Assembly: GCA_002403155.1 (NCBI GenBank)
Contig: DHHF01000011.1
Location: 1 to 64,000, forward strand
DNA: 64,000 bases
DNA from: Sulfurovum sp. UBA4779
GTDB lineage: Bacteria; Campylobacterota; Campylobacteria; Campylobacterales; Sulfurovaceae
Reading direction: 5' to 3'
This document shows, piece after piece, positions 41,554-50,803 of this stretch. The notes under the pieces were generated by a model. It was not told where the DNA came from. It saw only the letters and a program-made list of their open reading frames with translations, and made no database searches. Within the stretch, counting starts at the first letter, position 1; each line of letters begins with the position of its first letter. Position numbers and translations under genes: made by a program.

Positions 41554-42332
41554 CGTGCCAGCAGCGTTTTCATATCAAGTATGGCTTGCTCAAGCCCGGT
41601 AAATACGGAACGTGCAATAATGCTTTGGCCGATATTGAGCTCTTCGATCGCCTCTATGGCAACGACCGGTTTTACGTTTTGATAATTCAGCCCGTGTCCG
41701 GCGGCGACTTTTAACCCCATTTTGGCTGCTTCGCCGCTTAATTGCGCTAGAGTCTCCAACTCTTTTTTAAGCATCCGGTTTAACGTTTTTCTTGGGAGTT
41801 CAAATTCTGGAATGCTATGGTGCGTTTTGGACAGATTGCCATAGAGCATCGCATAGAGATTGGCATATTTTCCGGTATGAAATTCGATCCATTCCGCACC
41901 TAACGCTTTGGCTTTTTTTACCGTATCAAAATCAGGATCGATAAAAAGAGAAACCTCTATTTCATTTTGCTGCAGTTTTTTGACCGCTTCTAAAAACAGA
42001 GGCTGTGTATCCAGTATTGCAAGCCCTCCTTCGGTTGTCACCTCTTCGCGTTTTTCGGGCACAAGCGTAACCCGATGGGGTTTAAGGGTGCAGGCAATAT
42101 CGATCATCTCAGGTGCAATGGCACATTCCAAATTCACCGGTAAAAAAGAGTGCTTCATGATATGTATCGCATCGCTGTCTTGGATGTGGCGTCTGTCCTC
42201 GCGCAAATGTATCGTTATCTGATTTGCTCCGGCACGTTTGCAGATCCCCAGCGCATCCAACGGATCAGGATCTCCGCTTTTTCTCGCCTCTCTCAGTACG
42301 GCAATGTGATCGATATTGACACCCAGATGCAT
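41550..42332 (-). CDS. pdxJ: Pyridoxine 5'-phosphate synthase
   Basis: Condenses DXP with the PdxA product to give pyridoxine phosphate. 260 residues from 42332. It opens Leu-Gly-Val-Asn-Ile-Asp-His-Ile-Ala-Val-Leu-Arg-Glu-Ala-Arg, and has His-Leu-Arg-Glu-Asp-Arg-Arg-His-Ile near residue 45 and Ala-Gly-His-Gly-Leu-Asn-Tyr near residue 207. AAGGAG lies 8 bases before this ATG; the in-frame ATG ten codons upstream is less well placed. Operon with pdxA. Confidence 0.95.
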   Translation of the reverse strand: MHLGVNIDHIAVLREARKSGDPDPLDALGICKRAGANQITIHLREDRRHIQDSDAIHIMKHSFLPVNLECAIAPEMIDIACTLKPHRVTLVPEKREEVTTEGGLAILDTQPLFLEAVKKLQQNEIEVSLFIDPDFDTVKKAKALGAEWIEFHTGKYANLYAMLYGNLSKTHHSIPEFELPRKTLNRMLKKELETLAQLSGEAAKMGLKVAAGHGLNYQNVKPVVAIEAIEELNIGQSIIARSVFTGLEQAILDMKTLLAR

Positions 42333-42473
42333 AAAAAACTCCTTGAAAATGTAAATAAGCATTATAATGAAAGTTCTTTAATGCAAGGGCTTTTTCGCAA
42401 AGGCATACAATATGGATTTAACGAAGATTGTGATAAAATCGCACCAAATTACACAGTTATAAAAGGCTTATAT

Positions 42474-43742
42474 ATGGCAAAAAGAAATATCAAAAAAGCG
42501 GTATTGGCATATAGCGGAGGACTTGACACAAGTATTATCCTCAAATGGCTACAAGATGAGTATGGTTGCGAGGTTGTGACTTTCACAGCCGACCTTGGAC
42601 AAGGCGAAGAGGTAGAGCCTGCACGCCAAAAGGCGCTTGCACTGGGTATCAAACCGGAAAATATTTTTATTCTTGATCTGCGTGAAGAGTTTGTGAAAGA
42701 CTTTGTTTTCCCGATGTTTAGAGCCAATGCGATCTATGAAGGGGAGTATCTGCTCGGTACTTCTATCGCCAGGCCGCTCATTGCTAAAAAGCAGATTGAG
42801 ATTGCTCAAATGACCGGTGCGGATGCGGTCAGCCACGGTGCAACCGGAAAAGGAAACGACCAGGTACGCTTTGAGCTTGGGTATCTTAGTTTAAACCCCG
42901 ATATTGCGGTGATTGCGCCATGGAGGGAGTGGAGCCTAAACTCACGTGAGAAGCTTCTTGCCTATGCTAAAGAGCACGGTATCGAAATTTCGCAAAAACA
43001 TTTGGATGAGAACGGCAACCCTAAAGTTAGCCCCTACTCAATGGATGCAAACTTGCTTCATATCTCTTATGAAGGGCTTCATCTGGAAAATCCTGCAGCC
43101 GAGCCTGAAGAAGATATGTGGCTATGGACGACTGCCCCGGAAAAGGCACCCGATCAGCCTGAATATATCACGATCTCCTACAGAAAAGGCGATCCTATAG
43201 CGATTAACGGCGAAGAGATGAGTCCTGCAGCACTGCTTAAAACATTGAATGAATACGGAAACAAACATGGAATCGGACGCGTGGATATCGTTGAAAACCG
43301 CTATGTGGGGATGAAAGCCAGAGGATGCTATGAAACGCCGGGCGGAACTATCATGCTCAAAGCGCACAGAGCGATCGAATCCATTACGCTTGATCGAGAA
43401 GAGGCGCACCTCAAAGATGAATTGATGCCGCGCTATGCATCGTTGATCTATAACGGGTACTGGTGGTCTCCGGAGAGAAAAATGCTTCAAGCCGCAATCG
43501 ATGCAACGCAAGAAAACGTAGAGGGTGAAGTAAAACTTAAACTATACAAAGGGAATGTTGCCGTTGTAGGAAGAAAATCGGATAAATCGCTCTACAGCGA
43601 AGCACACTCCACATTTGAAGAAGATGAGGTATACAACCAAGGGGATGCAGAAGGGTTTATCCGGTTAAATGCATTGAGATTCATTATCGAAGGGAAAAAA
43701 CAGCCTGAGCGAATCGCTTCTTTGGCAAACAAGACAAAATAG
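42474..43742 (+). CDS. argG: Argininosuccinate synthase
   Basis: ATP-dependent joining of citrulline and aspartate in arginine synthesis. 422 residues from ATG 42474. Ala-Tyr-Ser-Gly-Gly-Leu-Asp-Thr-Ser near residue 15 is the ATP pyrophosphatase loop. Ser-His-Gly-Ala-Thr-Gly-Lys-Gly-Asn-Asp-Gln-Val-Arg-Phe near residue 125 and Tyr-Ser-Met-Asp-Ala-Asn-Leu near 193 are family motifs. AAAAGG lies 8 bases before the start. The open frame reaches far upstream into pdxJ antisense and is not real there. Confidence 0.96.
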   Translation: MAKRNIKKAVLAYSGGLDTSIILKWLQDEYGCEVVTFTADLGQGEEVEPARQKALALGIKPENIFILDLREEFVKDFVFPMFRANAIYEGEYLLGTSIARPLIAKKQIEIAQMTGADAVSHGATGKGNDQVRFELGYLSLNPDIAVIAPWREWSLNSREKLLAYAKEHGIEISQKHLDENGNPKVSPYSMDANLLHISYEGLHLENPAAEPEEDMWLWTTAPEKAPDQPEYITISYRKGDPIAINGEEMSPAALLKTLNEYGNKHGIGRVDIVENRYVGMKARGCYETPGGTIMLKAHRAIESITLDREEAHLKDELMPRYASLIYNGYWWSPERKMLQAAIDATQENVEGEVKLKLYKGNVAVVGRKSDKSLYSEAHSTFEEDEVYNQGDAEGFIRLNALRFIIEGKKQPERIASLANKTK

Positions 43743-43780
43743 CCTTTGTTTCCGGCCGTCAAAAGGCCATACTAACAAAA

Positions 43781-43796
43781 AGGGGCTCAAGCCCCT
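43781..43796 (-). terminator. Hairpin terminator containing the stop codon of the M3 peptidase gene
   Basis: On the minus strand AGGGGC-TTGA-GCCCCT is followed by TTTT, a compact intrinsic terminator. The TGA stop of the peptidase gene lies in the loop, so the mRNA ends directly at the end of translation. Confidence 0.68.
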
Positions 43797-45739
43797 ATTT
43801 GATAAAGCTTTATAAGGCTTGCTACATCGGGTTTTCTTCCCAGCCATTCTTCATAGAGACGGCTCATCTCTTGCGAGCCTCCTTTGGATAAGATATGCTC
43901 TTTATATCCTCTGGCTTGAAGTTTATTGAAGCCTTCTTCTTCATCAAGGCACTCAAAAAAAGCATCCGCACTGAGCACTTCAGCCCATTTGTAGCTGTAG
44001 TATCCTGCAGCATATCCTCCGGCAAAGATATGAGAAAAGCCGTGTTGAAATTTATTGTAGCTTGGCGGTTTAAGCAGGGCGGTTGTTTTTCTTATCGTAT
44101 CAAGCAGCTCTTGAATTTCATCTTTTTGATGCAGTTTTTGATGCAGTTTAAAATCAAAAAGTGCAAACTCTATCTGTCTGAGCATGCCCAAGGCCGCTTG
44201 GAAATTTTTAGTCTCTTTGATCTTATTTAAAAGGACATCCTCAATAGGCTGACGGTTTTCGTAGTGGTACGCAAAACGTTTGAGTATCGTACCTTCGTAT
44301 GCAAAATTTTCTAAAAACTGAGAAGGAAATTCTACCGCGTCCCATGCAACAGCATTGATACCAGAAACGGAGCGTTCTTTGCTTTTGCCAAAAAGATGGT
44401 GAATCGCATGGCCCATTTCATGAAAAAAGGTAACCACGTCGTCATGACGCAGCAAAGAAGGAGTATTTTCAGAAGAGGGTGAAAAATTGCATACGATAAA
44501 AGCGGAAGGAAGATGTTTCTTGCCTTGCGCATCGATATAATACGTCTCCCAATCATTCATCCATGCGCCCCCCTGTTTTCCCTTGCGGGCCTCAAGGTCA
44601 AAATAGATACGCCCTGCAAGCATATCATTTTCATAAATATCAAAACATTTGACACACGGATGCCATACCGGCACATCAACTTGTTTAAAGACAACATCAA
44701 ACAGTTCCGTTACAATCTTAAGAAGCCCATTAAGCACATTTGTTTGTTCAAAATAGGGTTTGAGCATCATATCGTCAAAATCAAATTTTTCTTTTTTCAG
44801 CTTTTCGCTATAGTAGGCCACGTCATAGCTTTCAAGCGTTTCGATGCCGTCTGTTTTTTTTGCAAAGGCAGCAAGCTCTTCAATCTCTTTTTTTGCTTGG
44901 GGAAGCGACTGCAAAGCCAAAGCTTCCAAAAAAGCAATGACGCTTTCTTGCGTGGGGGCATCCCGTTTTTCCAGCGCGTATTGGGCATAATTTTCAAAAC
45001 CGAGCAGTTGCGCTTTTTCGTTTTTAAGTTTGAGTATCCGGTCTATCACTTCAGCATTTTCCGGCGCGCGGGTATTGTATGCCCTGTAAAGCATTTCTCT
45101 GTATTTTCGGTTTGGCCCGTAGGTCATGTAGGCCAGGTAGCTGGGGATTTGCAATGTAAATTTATAGACAGTCTTTTCCTCTGTTATCTCTTTGGCAGCA
45201 TCAATATCGTTTTTGGGAAGCCCCGCTATATCTTTTTCGTCTTCTATGATAAGTTCATAAGCATTGGTCGCATTGAGAAGGTTTTGTGAAAATTGGTTGC
45301 CCAGTTCGCTCAGCTGCAAAACGATCTCTTCCATTCTTTTTTTGCTTTCTTCCGAAAGATTGATACCCGAGAGGACAAAGTCTCTTCTTTCGTGTTCCAG
45401 TACCCTTTGGGCTTCTTCGTCATCTGTTTGGATTTGTTCGATTTTTTTAAATAACGCAACGTTTTGCGCCATTTGGGAAGAAAACTTTGAAAGCAGCGGG
45501 ATGCACGCTTCATAGGCTTTTTGAGTTTGCGGCGAATTCATGACAGAATTCAGATGCGCCAGAGGCGTAAAAAAAAGTTCCAATTCTTCATCCAAATCTT
45601 GCAGCGGCTTGAGAACTTTTTCATAGCTGTTTTCGTTGCTTTTTGTAATAGTATTGATGATTTCTCTATGTGCATTGAGCATTGCCTCAAGCTGTTGAGG
45701 AAATGTTTCTAAGTCGTTGATGGCAAATGTTTGAAACAT
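43787..45739 (-). CDS. prlC: M3 family oligopeptidase (oligopeptidase A-like)
   Basis: Zinc metallopeptidase that degrades peptides, including cleaved signal peptides, in the cytoplasm. 650 residues without a signal peptide. The zinc site His-Glu-Met-Gly-His is near residue 447 (in Phe-Phe-His-Glu-Met-Gly-His-Ala-Ile-His) and the downstream Glu lies about 28 residues later. The segment Gly-Arg-Ile-Tyr-Phe-Asp-Leu near residue 385 and the Gly-Tyr-Ala-Ala-Gly-Tyr-Tyr-Ser-Tyr end are typical of OpdA/PrlC. The gene is monocistronic. Confidence 0.92.
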   Translation of the reverse strand: MFQTFAINDLETFPQQLEAMLNAHREIINTITKSNENSYEKVLKPLQDLDEELELFFTPLAHLNSVMNSPQTQKAYEACIPLLSKFSSQMAQNVALFKKIEQIQTDDEEAQRVLEHERRDFVLSGINLSEESKKRMEEIVLQLSELGNQFSQNLLNATNAYELIIEDEKDIAGLPKNDIDAAKEITEEKTVYKFTLQIPSYLAYMTYGPNRKYREMLYRAYNTRAPENAEVIDRILKLKNEKAQLLGFENYAQYALEKRDAPTQESVIAFLEALALQSLPQAKKEIEELAAFAKKTDGIETLESYDVAYYSEKLKKEKFDFDDMMLKPYFEQTNVLNGLLKIVTELFDVVFKQVDVPVWHPCVKCFDIYENDMLAGRIYFDLEARKGKQGGAWMNDWETYYIDAQGKKHLPSAFIVCNFSPSSENTPSLLRHDDVVTFFHEMGHAIHHLFGKSKERSVSGINAVAWDAVEFPSQFLENFAYEGTILKRFAYHYENRQPIEDVLLNKIKETKNFQAALGMLRQIEFALFDFKLHQKLHQKDEIQELLDTIRKTTALLKPPSYNKFQHGFSHIFAGGYAAGYYSYKWAEVLSADAFFECLDEEEGFNKLQARGYKEHILSKGGSQEMSRLYEEWLGRKPDVASLIKLYQIGA

Positions 45740-45886
45740 GGCTTGATATCCGTATTAATTTTTTACCGATTGTAGCATAAAAACTTTAGAGATGTTTTTG
45801 CACAGGGTTCCAAATCTCTTCTCATCCAATCCCTAGCAAAAATTCGATAGAATATCGGTTAATTCTATCTGTCAAAGGAAATCATT

Positions 45887-46330
45887 ATGAAAGTATTGCT
45901 CATAAAAGATGTAAAAACACTTGGCAAAGCCGGTGAAATCAAAGAGGTAAAGGATGGATACGGACAAAATTTTCTTATCTCAAAAGGTTTGGCAAAGTTG
46001 GCAACGCCTCAAGTGATAGAACAATGGAAAATAGAGCAGGCAAATGCAGCCCTCAAGTTTAAAGAGGAGCTGGCCAGGCTTGAAGCTGAAAAAATTGCGC
46101 TTCAAGCACAAACCGTCAAAATAGAAAAACATTTGGCTCCCGTGGGCATACAAGGTTCGGTTGGCAACGGCGATATCGCCCAAGCGGTTCAAGAGCAATT
46201 TAATATCACGCTTGACAAAAAAAATATCGGCCTTAAAAAAACCATCAAGTCTACGGGCATTCATGAGGTGGATGCAAAATTGGGGCATGGCATTCATGCA
46301 ATGCTCAAAGTAGAAGTAGTGGGTGTATAA
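45887..46330 (+). CDS. rplI: 50S ribosomal protein L9
   Basis: Large-subunit ribosomal protein. 147 residues. The N-terminal domain carries Leu-Gly-Lys-Ala-Gly-Glu-Ile-Lys-Glu-Val-Lys-Asp-Gly-Tyr near residue 12, then Asn-Phe-Leu-Ile at residue 28. A long connecting helix and a C-terminal domain with Leu-Phe/Gly-Ser-Val follow. AAAGGAAA precedes the ATG. It is followed directly by hslV with a one-base overlap, a conserved Campylobacterota arrangement. Confidence 0.96.
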   Translation: MKVLLIKDVKTLGKAGEIKEVKDGYGQNFLISKGLAKLATPQVIEQWKIEQANAALKFKEELARLEAEKIALQAQTVKIEKHLAPVGIQGSVGNGDIAQAVQEQFNITLDKKNIGLKKTIKSTGIHEVDAKLGHGIHAMLKVEVVGV

Positions 46331-46860
46331 TGTTTGAAGCAACCACGATATTGGGCTATCGGAGTGACGGAAAAGCGGTGATCGGCGGTGACGGGCAGGT
46401 TACGTTCGGGAGCACCGTACTCAAAAGCAACGCTACAAAAATCCGTACACTGCACGAAGGCAAAATTCTGGCAGGGTTTGCAGGGAGTACGGCGGATGCG
46501 TTTAATCTTTTTGATATGTTTGAGAGCATCCTTGCAGAAAAAAAAGGCGATCTTTTTAAGTCTGTGATCGCTTTTTCCAAAATGTGGAGAAAAGACAAAC
46601 AATTGCGCCAGCTTGAAGCGATGATGATCGTTCTTAACAAAGAGCATATTTTTATACTCAGCGGCACGGGGGACGTGGTCGAGCCTCAAGACGGGAAAAT
46701 CGCCGCCATAGGCAGCGGCGGAAACTATGCCATTTCGGCTGCAAGGGCATTAGAAAAACATGCCAATCTCGATCCAAAGGCGTTGGTGCAAGAATCGCTA
46801 GAGATAGCAGGCGAACTTTGTATCTATACCAATAAAAATATTAAAATTCTTGAACTATAG
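46330..46860 (+). CDS. hslV: HslV (ClpQ) peptidase subunit
   Basis: Proteasome-like peptidase of the HslVU protease. 176 residues. The N-terminal nucleophile is Thr in Glu-Ala-Thr-Thr-Ile at residues 3-7, so a short propeptide must be removed. Gly-Gly-Asp-Gly-Gln-Val-Thr-Phe-Gly near residue 18, Gly-Phe-Ala-Gly-Ser-Thr-Ala-Asp near 51 and Ile-Gly-Ser-Gly-Gly-Asn-Tyr-Ala near 125 match the family. Starts at the TAATG overlap with rplI. hslU follows after 50 bases. Confidence 0.96.
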   Translation: MFEATTILGYRSDGKAVIGGDGQVTFGSTVLKSNATKIRTLHEGKILAGFAGSTADAFNLFDMFESILAEKKGDLFKSVIAFSKMWRKDKQLRQLEAMMIVLNKEHIFILSGTGDVVEPQDGKIAAIGSGGNYAISAARALEKHANLDPKALVQESLEIAGELCIYTNKNIKILEL

Positions 46861-46910
46861 TTTTCTGCAGTAAAAAACAGCACAAATATCGATAAAAAGA
46901 AAGGAATAAT

Positions 46911-48239
46911 TTGGAGAATTTAACACCTAAAGAGATCGTTGCCTATCTTGATAAATATGTCATAGGGCAAAATGATGCCAAAAAGACGATTGCCGTGGCA
47001 TTGAGGAATCGTTATAGAAGAATGCAGCTTGATCCTCAGATGCAGCATGACGTGGTGCCTAAAAATATTCTGATGATAGGCAGTACCGGCGTAGGGAAAA
47101 CAGAAATCGCCAGAAGGCTTGCAAAAATGATGAACCTGCCTTTCATCAAAGTAGAAGCAAGCAAATATACGGAAGTCGGGTTTGTGGGACGCGATGTAGA
47201 GTCGATGATACGGGATTTGGTTTCTGTATCGATGGGTATTGTGCGTGAGAGCGAGAATGAGAAAAATAAAGAGAAGATAGAGAACTACATCGAAAATAAA
47301 ATTATAGAAAAGCTTTTGCCGCCTCTTCCTGCCGGTGCCAGCGAACAAAAAAAACAAGAATACGATGCTTCTTTTTTAAAAATGCAGGATAAATTTGCAA
47401 AAGGCGAACTTGACCATCTCAAGATCAAAATAGAAATGCCAAAAACCCCCGGCTTTTCCGAAGAGGGGCTTCCTCCGCAGATGATCCAGGTGCAAGAATC
47501 TATTGTGAAAGTATTGGGCAGTTACGGTAAAAAAGGCCCCGAAAAAGAGGTCACCGTAAAAGAAGCAAAAAAAATACTTGAATCAGAAGCAAGCGAAGTG
47601 CTTTTGGATGAGGAGCAGCTGAAAGCATTGGCGCTTGAAAAGGTAGAAAAGGGAGGGATCGTCTTTCTTGATGAAATAGACAAAATAGCCGTTTCTTCCG
47701 GATCACAAAGCAGACAAGATCCAAGCAAAGAAGGCGTACAGAGGGATTTGCTTCCTATTGTGGAAGGGTCTTCGGTGCATACAAAAGTGGGGATGGTAAA
47801 AACAGACCATATTTTGTTTATTGCAGCAGGGGCATTTCATCTTTCCAAGCCCAGCGATCTCATTCCTGAGCTTCAAGGGCGTTTTCCTTTGCGCGTAGAG
47901 CTCAGCAGTTTGGATGAAGAGACGCTTTATCGTATTTTAACCGAGCCGAAAAATTCTCTCATAAAGCAATATAAAGCGTTGATGGCTGTGGAAAATGTCG
48001 ATTTGGATTTTGAAGAGGAAGCATTGCGGGCCATTGCGCATTATGCATTGGTTGCTAATGAAAAAACAGAAGACATAGGCGCAAGAAGACTGCATACGGT
48101 GATGGAAAAAATTCTCGAAGAGATAAGTTTCAGCGCCGATGCGCATGCAGGCGAAAAAATCACCATAAATAAGGCGCTTGTCGCAGAGAAAATAGGTAAA
48201 GTAGTAGAAGATGTTGATGCCACAAGATATATATTATAA
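46911..48239 (+). CDS. hslU: HslU (ClpY) ATPase subunit
   Basis: AAA+ unfoldase that feeds proteins into HslV. 442 residues. Walker A Gly-Ser-Thr-Gly-Val-Gly-Lys-Thr is near residue 59, the pore motif region Gly-Tyr/Phe-Val-Gly-Arg-Asp near 90, and Walker B Val-Phe-Leu-Asp-Glu-Ile-Asp-Lys near 252. Gly-Ala-Arg-Arg-Leu near residue 392 is the sensor 2. The TTG start is supported by AAAGGA 10 bases earlier and by family length. Confidence 0.96.
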   Translation: MENLTPKEIVAYLDKYVIGQNDAKKTIAVALRNRYRRMQLDPQMQHDVVPKNILMIGSTGVGKTEIARRLAKMMNLPFIKVEASKYTEVGFVGRDVESMIRDLVSVSMGIVRESENEKNKEKIENYIENKIIEKLLPPLPAGASEQKKQEYDASFLKMQDKFAKGELDHLKIKIEMPKTPGFSEEGLPPQMIQVQESIVKVLGSYGKKGPEKEVTVKEAKKILESEASEVLLDEEQLKALALEKVEKGGIVFLDEIDKIAVSSGSQSRQDPSKEGVQRDLLPIVEGSSVHTKVGMVKTDHILFIAAGAFHLSKPSDLIPELQGRFPLRVELSSLDEETLYRILTEPKNSLIKQYKALMAVENVDLDFEEEALRAIAHYALVANEKTEDIGARRLHTVMEKILEEISFSADAHAGEKITINKALVAEKIGKVVEDVDATRYIL

Positions 48240-48250
48240 AGAGATAGCCG

Positions 48251-49150
48251 ATGTTTGATGAACAAAAAGATACGAAAGCAGGGTTTGTTGCGGTAGTAGG
48301 ACGCCCTAATGCAGGCAAAAGTACCCTGCTAAACTATGTGGCAGGCGAAAAACTTGCAATGGTTTCCAAAAAAGCCCAAGCAACAAGAAAGCGGATGAAT
48401 ATCATCGTAATGCATGAGAATGCGCAAATAATTTTTGTAGATACGCCCGGTATCCATCAAAAAGAGAAGCTGCTTAACCAATTTATGCTGGAAGAAGCGC
48501 TAAAAGCGATGGGCGATAGCGATCTGATTGTCTTTTTGGCTCCTGTGACGGACAAGCTTGCAGAGTATGAGAAATTTTTAACGCTTGTGCAGGCAAAAGG
48601 AGTCAAGCATATCGTCGTATTGACAAAAATCGATCATGTGAAACAGGAGGATATTCTTGGAAAATTGAAAGAATACCAAAAATATCAGGATCGTTTTGAA
48701 GCCATTATTCCTTTTTCTGTCAATAAAAAAGTGGGAAAAAAACAGCTGCTTGACGAGATTGCAAAACATTTGCCTTTTTCTCCTTTTTTGTATGATACGG
48801 AAATACTCACGACAGACAATATTCGAGATATTTACAAAGAGCTTATCCGCGAATCTATTTTTGAAAATCTGAGCGATGAGATACCTTATGAGAGCGATGT
48901 GATGATCGACCGCATCCAAGAGAGCGATGAGATGGACAGGGTTTTTGCGACGATTATAGTAGAAAAAGAGACGCAAAAAGGGATGATCGTGGGGCAGAGG
49001 GGAGAAGGTATCAGGCGCGTAGGCAAATGTGCACGCGAACAAATGGAACTTTTTTCTGGTAAAAAAATATTTTTGGATTTGCACGTTGTCGTTAAAAAAG
49101 GATGGAGTAAAAACAAAGAGAGACTTGAAGAGTTCGGATATATCCTATAG
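48251..49150 (+). CDS. era: GTPase Era
   Basis: Small GTPase that assists 16S rRNA processing and 30S assembly. 299 residues. Gly-Arg-Pro-Asn-Ala-Gly-Lys-Ser (G1) near residue 15, Asp-Thr-Pro-Gly-Ile (G3) near 63, Thr-Lys-Ile-Asp (G4) near 126, and a KH RNA-binding domain from about residue 210 with Val-Gly-Gln-Arg-Gly-Glu-Gly-Ile. Eleven bases after hslU, so probably co-transcribed. Confidence 0.96.
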   Translation: MFDEQKDTKAGFVAVVGRPNAGKSTLLNYVAGEKLAMVSKKAQATRKRMNIIVMHENAQIIFVDTPGIHQKEKLLNQFMLEEALKAMGDSDLIVFLAPVTDKLAEYEKFLTLVQAKGVKHIVVLTKIDHVKQEDILGKLKEYQKYQDRFEAIIPFSVNKKVGKKQLLDEIAKHLPFSPFLYDTEILTTDNIRDIYKELIRESIFENLSDEIPYESDVMIDRIQESDEMDRVFATIIVEKETQKGMIVGQRGEGIRRVGKCAREQMELFSGKKIFLDLHVVVKKGWSKNKERLEEFGYIL

Positions 49151-49239
49151 CTTGCAACATAAGAGATAATAAAAATTTAAAAAGAATATTTTTTTAAGAA
49201 CGCTTCATTTTTATAAGATAATATTAATATTATAACATA

Positions 49240-49245
49240 TATAAT
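49240..49245 (+). promoter_or_regulatory. -10 box before the DNA-uptake/pilus cluster
   Basis: TATAAT in a very AT-rich 120-base gap between era and the PilM-like gene, 26 bases before the ATG, with AAGGAAGGGGG in the leader. Confidence 0.5.
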
Positions 49246-49270
49246 TGGAGAGCAAGGAAGGGGGGCTGAG

Positions 49271-50803
49271 ATGTTTTTTAAAAAAAGTTCATCAAAACCG
49301 GATATTAAAAATATTGTTACACTCAATGCGTATAGAGATAAAGCTTATCTTTTTAAAAATGATAAGTTTCAGCCTTTAAGCAAATTGACTTACGATACAT
49401 CAAACTTCATTACCTCTTATTTAAGCAATAAAGATGTTGTGAGCACAACCGTACGTTTAAGCCGCAGTATTCCTCAAGAAGATATTGCCGATATTCTTGA
49501 TATCAAAGCGTATGAAGAGCTGGGTCTGGATCAGGCAAATCGATATATTGTAAGTTATTTTGAAGCAGAAACCACAGGAGAAGAGCGTTTATTTCATGTG
49601 TTTGTCGCCGAGCCTGAAGTCTTGGAACGGCTTTATGCTTCTGCAAAACAGCAGATAAAATATATTGATCTTATCGTGCCGGCTCCTCTTTTGTATCAAG
49701 TGTTATATGAAAAAGAGATTTTGCAGCCAAACGATACCCACGCTTTTATCTATTTTACCCGCAATGATGCATTTGTGACACTATATAAAGACGGACAATA
49801 TGTTTATTCGAAATCTATAGAGTTTTCGTTGGAACAGATTTATGAAAAATATTGTGAAATTATCGGTGAAAAAGCGGATGAAAAAAAATTTTACAGCGTG
49901 TTGGAGCTTGAGGGGCTCAAAACAGCTGATACCCAATATCAAAAAGCATTGATGAAAATATTCGGAGAAATATTTATTCATGTGAACGATATTCTTATCT
50001 ATGCCAAAAGGGCCTTTGAACTGGATGTCGTAGAGCATATGTATATTGGCAGCGAAAACGGGCCGATTATAGGATTGGACGAATACAGCCAAAATTATTT
50101 GGGATTATCCTCTTCAGTGTTTAATTTTAATTATAGAGTCAATAATGACGAATGGTATATTGATCAGCTGCAATATCTGATGCTTCTTAATTCATTGAGC
50201 TATATTAAAGCAGAGGCGTCGGTTGTCAACCTGACAATGTTCCCTAGGCCCCCTTCATTTCTCAATCGTGCAAGCGGCCAATTTATTGTTTCTACTGCTG
50301 CAGCTATCTCTTTGGGCATGGCTTATCCTTTGATGTATCTGGTAAACTCCTATATCAATGATGCCAAAATTTATGCGCTGACAATTGAAAACGACAAATT
50401 AACCGCAGAATCCAACAAATACAAACAGATTCTGGGCGAAAAGAAAAAAGAAATTGCGGCACTGGATGAAAATATTGTCCAATTAAAAGAAAAATATTAT
50501 GCAAAAACCACAACGCTTACTTCAATCTATGACAAAAAAGTCAACTATCGCTTGAAGTCCGGTTTATTTCACATGATTGCCGAAGAATTGAGTTTATATG
50601 ATGTCCATATAGAGAAATTACAATCAAAAGATAATGTTTTATGGCTCTCTTTGGTAAGTTCTGAAGATAGAAAGCTTACTGAACTGATTCAATATATTTC
50701 GGAAAAGCATTTTAGTGAAATAAATCAAATCGATATTGAATTAATTGAAAAAGACCCTAAGAGCGATTATTATAAAGGTCTGCTAAAGGTGGATTTAAGA
50801 TGA
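49271..50803 (+). CDS. PilM-PilN fusion-like assembly protein
   Basis: 510 residues in two parts. Residues about 1-315 are soluble and show a degenerate actin-like PilM/GspL pattern. At about 320 comes Asn-Leu-Thr-Met-Phe-Pro-Arg-Pro, like the PilN/GspL start of a membrane anchor, then one helix (about 337-358), a coiled coil (about 375-425) and a ferredoxin-like periplasmic domain (about 430-510). This would join the inner-membrane platform to the traffic ATPase. It is the first gene of a nine-kilobase cluster. Assignment rests on architecture and gene order, as primary sequence is divergent. Confidence 0.72.
   Translation: MFFKKSSSKPDIKNIVTLNAYRDKAYLFKNDKFQPLSKLTYDTSNFITSYLSNKDVVSTTVRLSRSIPQEDIADILDIKAYEELGLDQANRYIVSYFEAETTGEERLFHVFVAEPEVLERLYASAKQQIKYIDLIVPAPLLYQVLYEKEILQPNDTHAFIYFTRNDAFVTLYKDGQYVYSKSIEFSLEQIYEKYCEIIGEKADEKKFYSVLELEGLKTADTQYQKALMKIFGEIFIHVNDILIYAKRAFELDVVEHMYIGSENGPIIGLDEYSQNYLGLSSSVFNFNYRVNNDEWYIDQLQYLMLLNSLSYIKAEASVVNLTMFPRPPSFLNRASGQFIVSTAAAISLGMAYPLMYLVNSYINDAKIYALTIENDKLTAESNKYKQILGEKKKEIAALDENIVQLKEKYYAKTTTLTSIYDKKVNYRLKSGLFHMIAEELSLYDVHIEKLQSKDNVLWLSLVSSEDRKLTELIQYISEKHFSEINQIDIELIEKDPKSDYYKGLLKVDLR

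Noticed and set aside
44513..45289. 258-codon plus-strand frame opposite the M3 peptidase gene
   Set aside because: Antisense to a conserved gene; Phe/Lys/Ile-rich, no ribosome-binding site, no recognisable domain.
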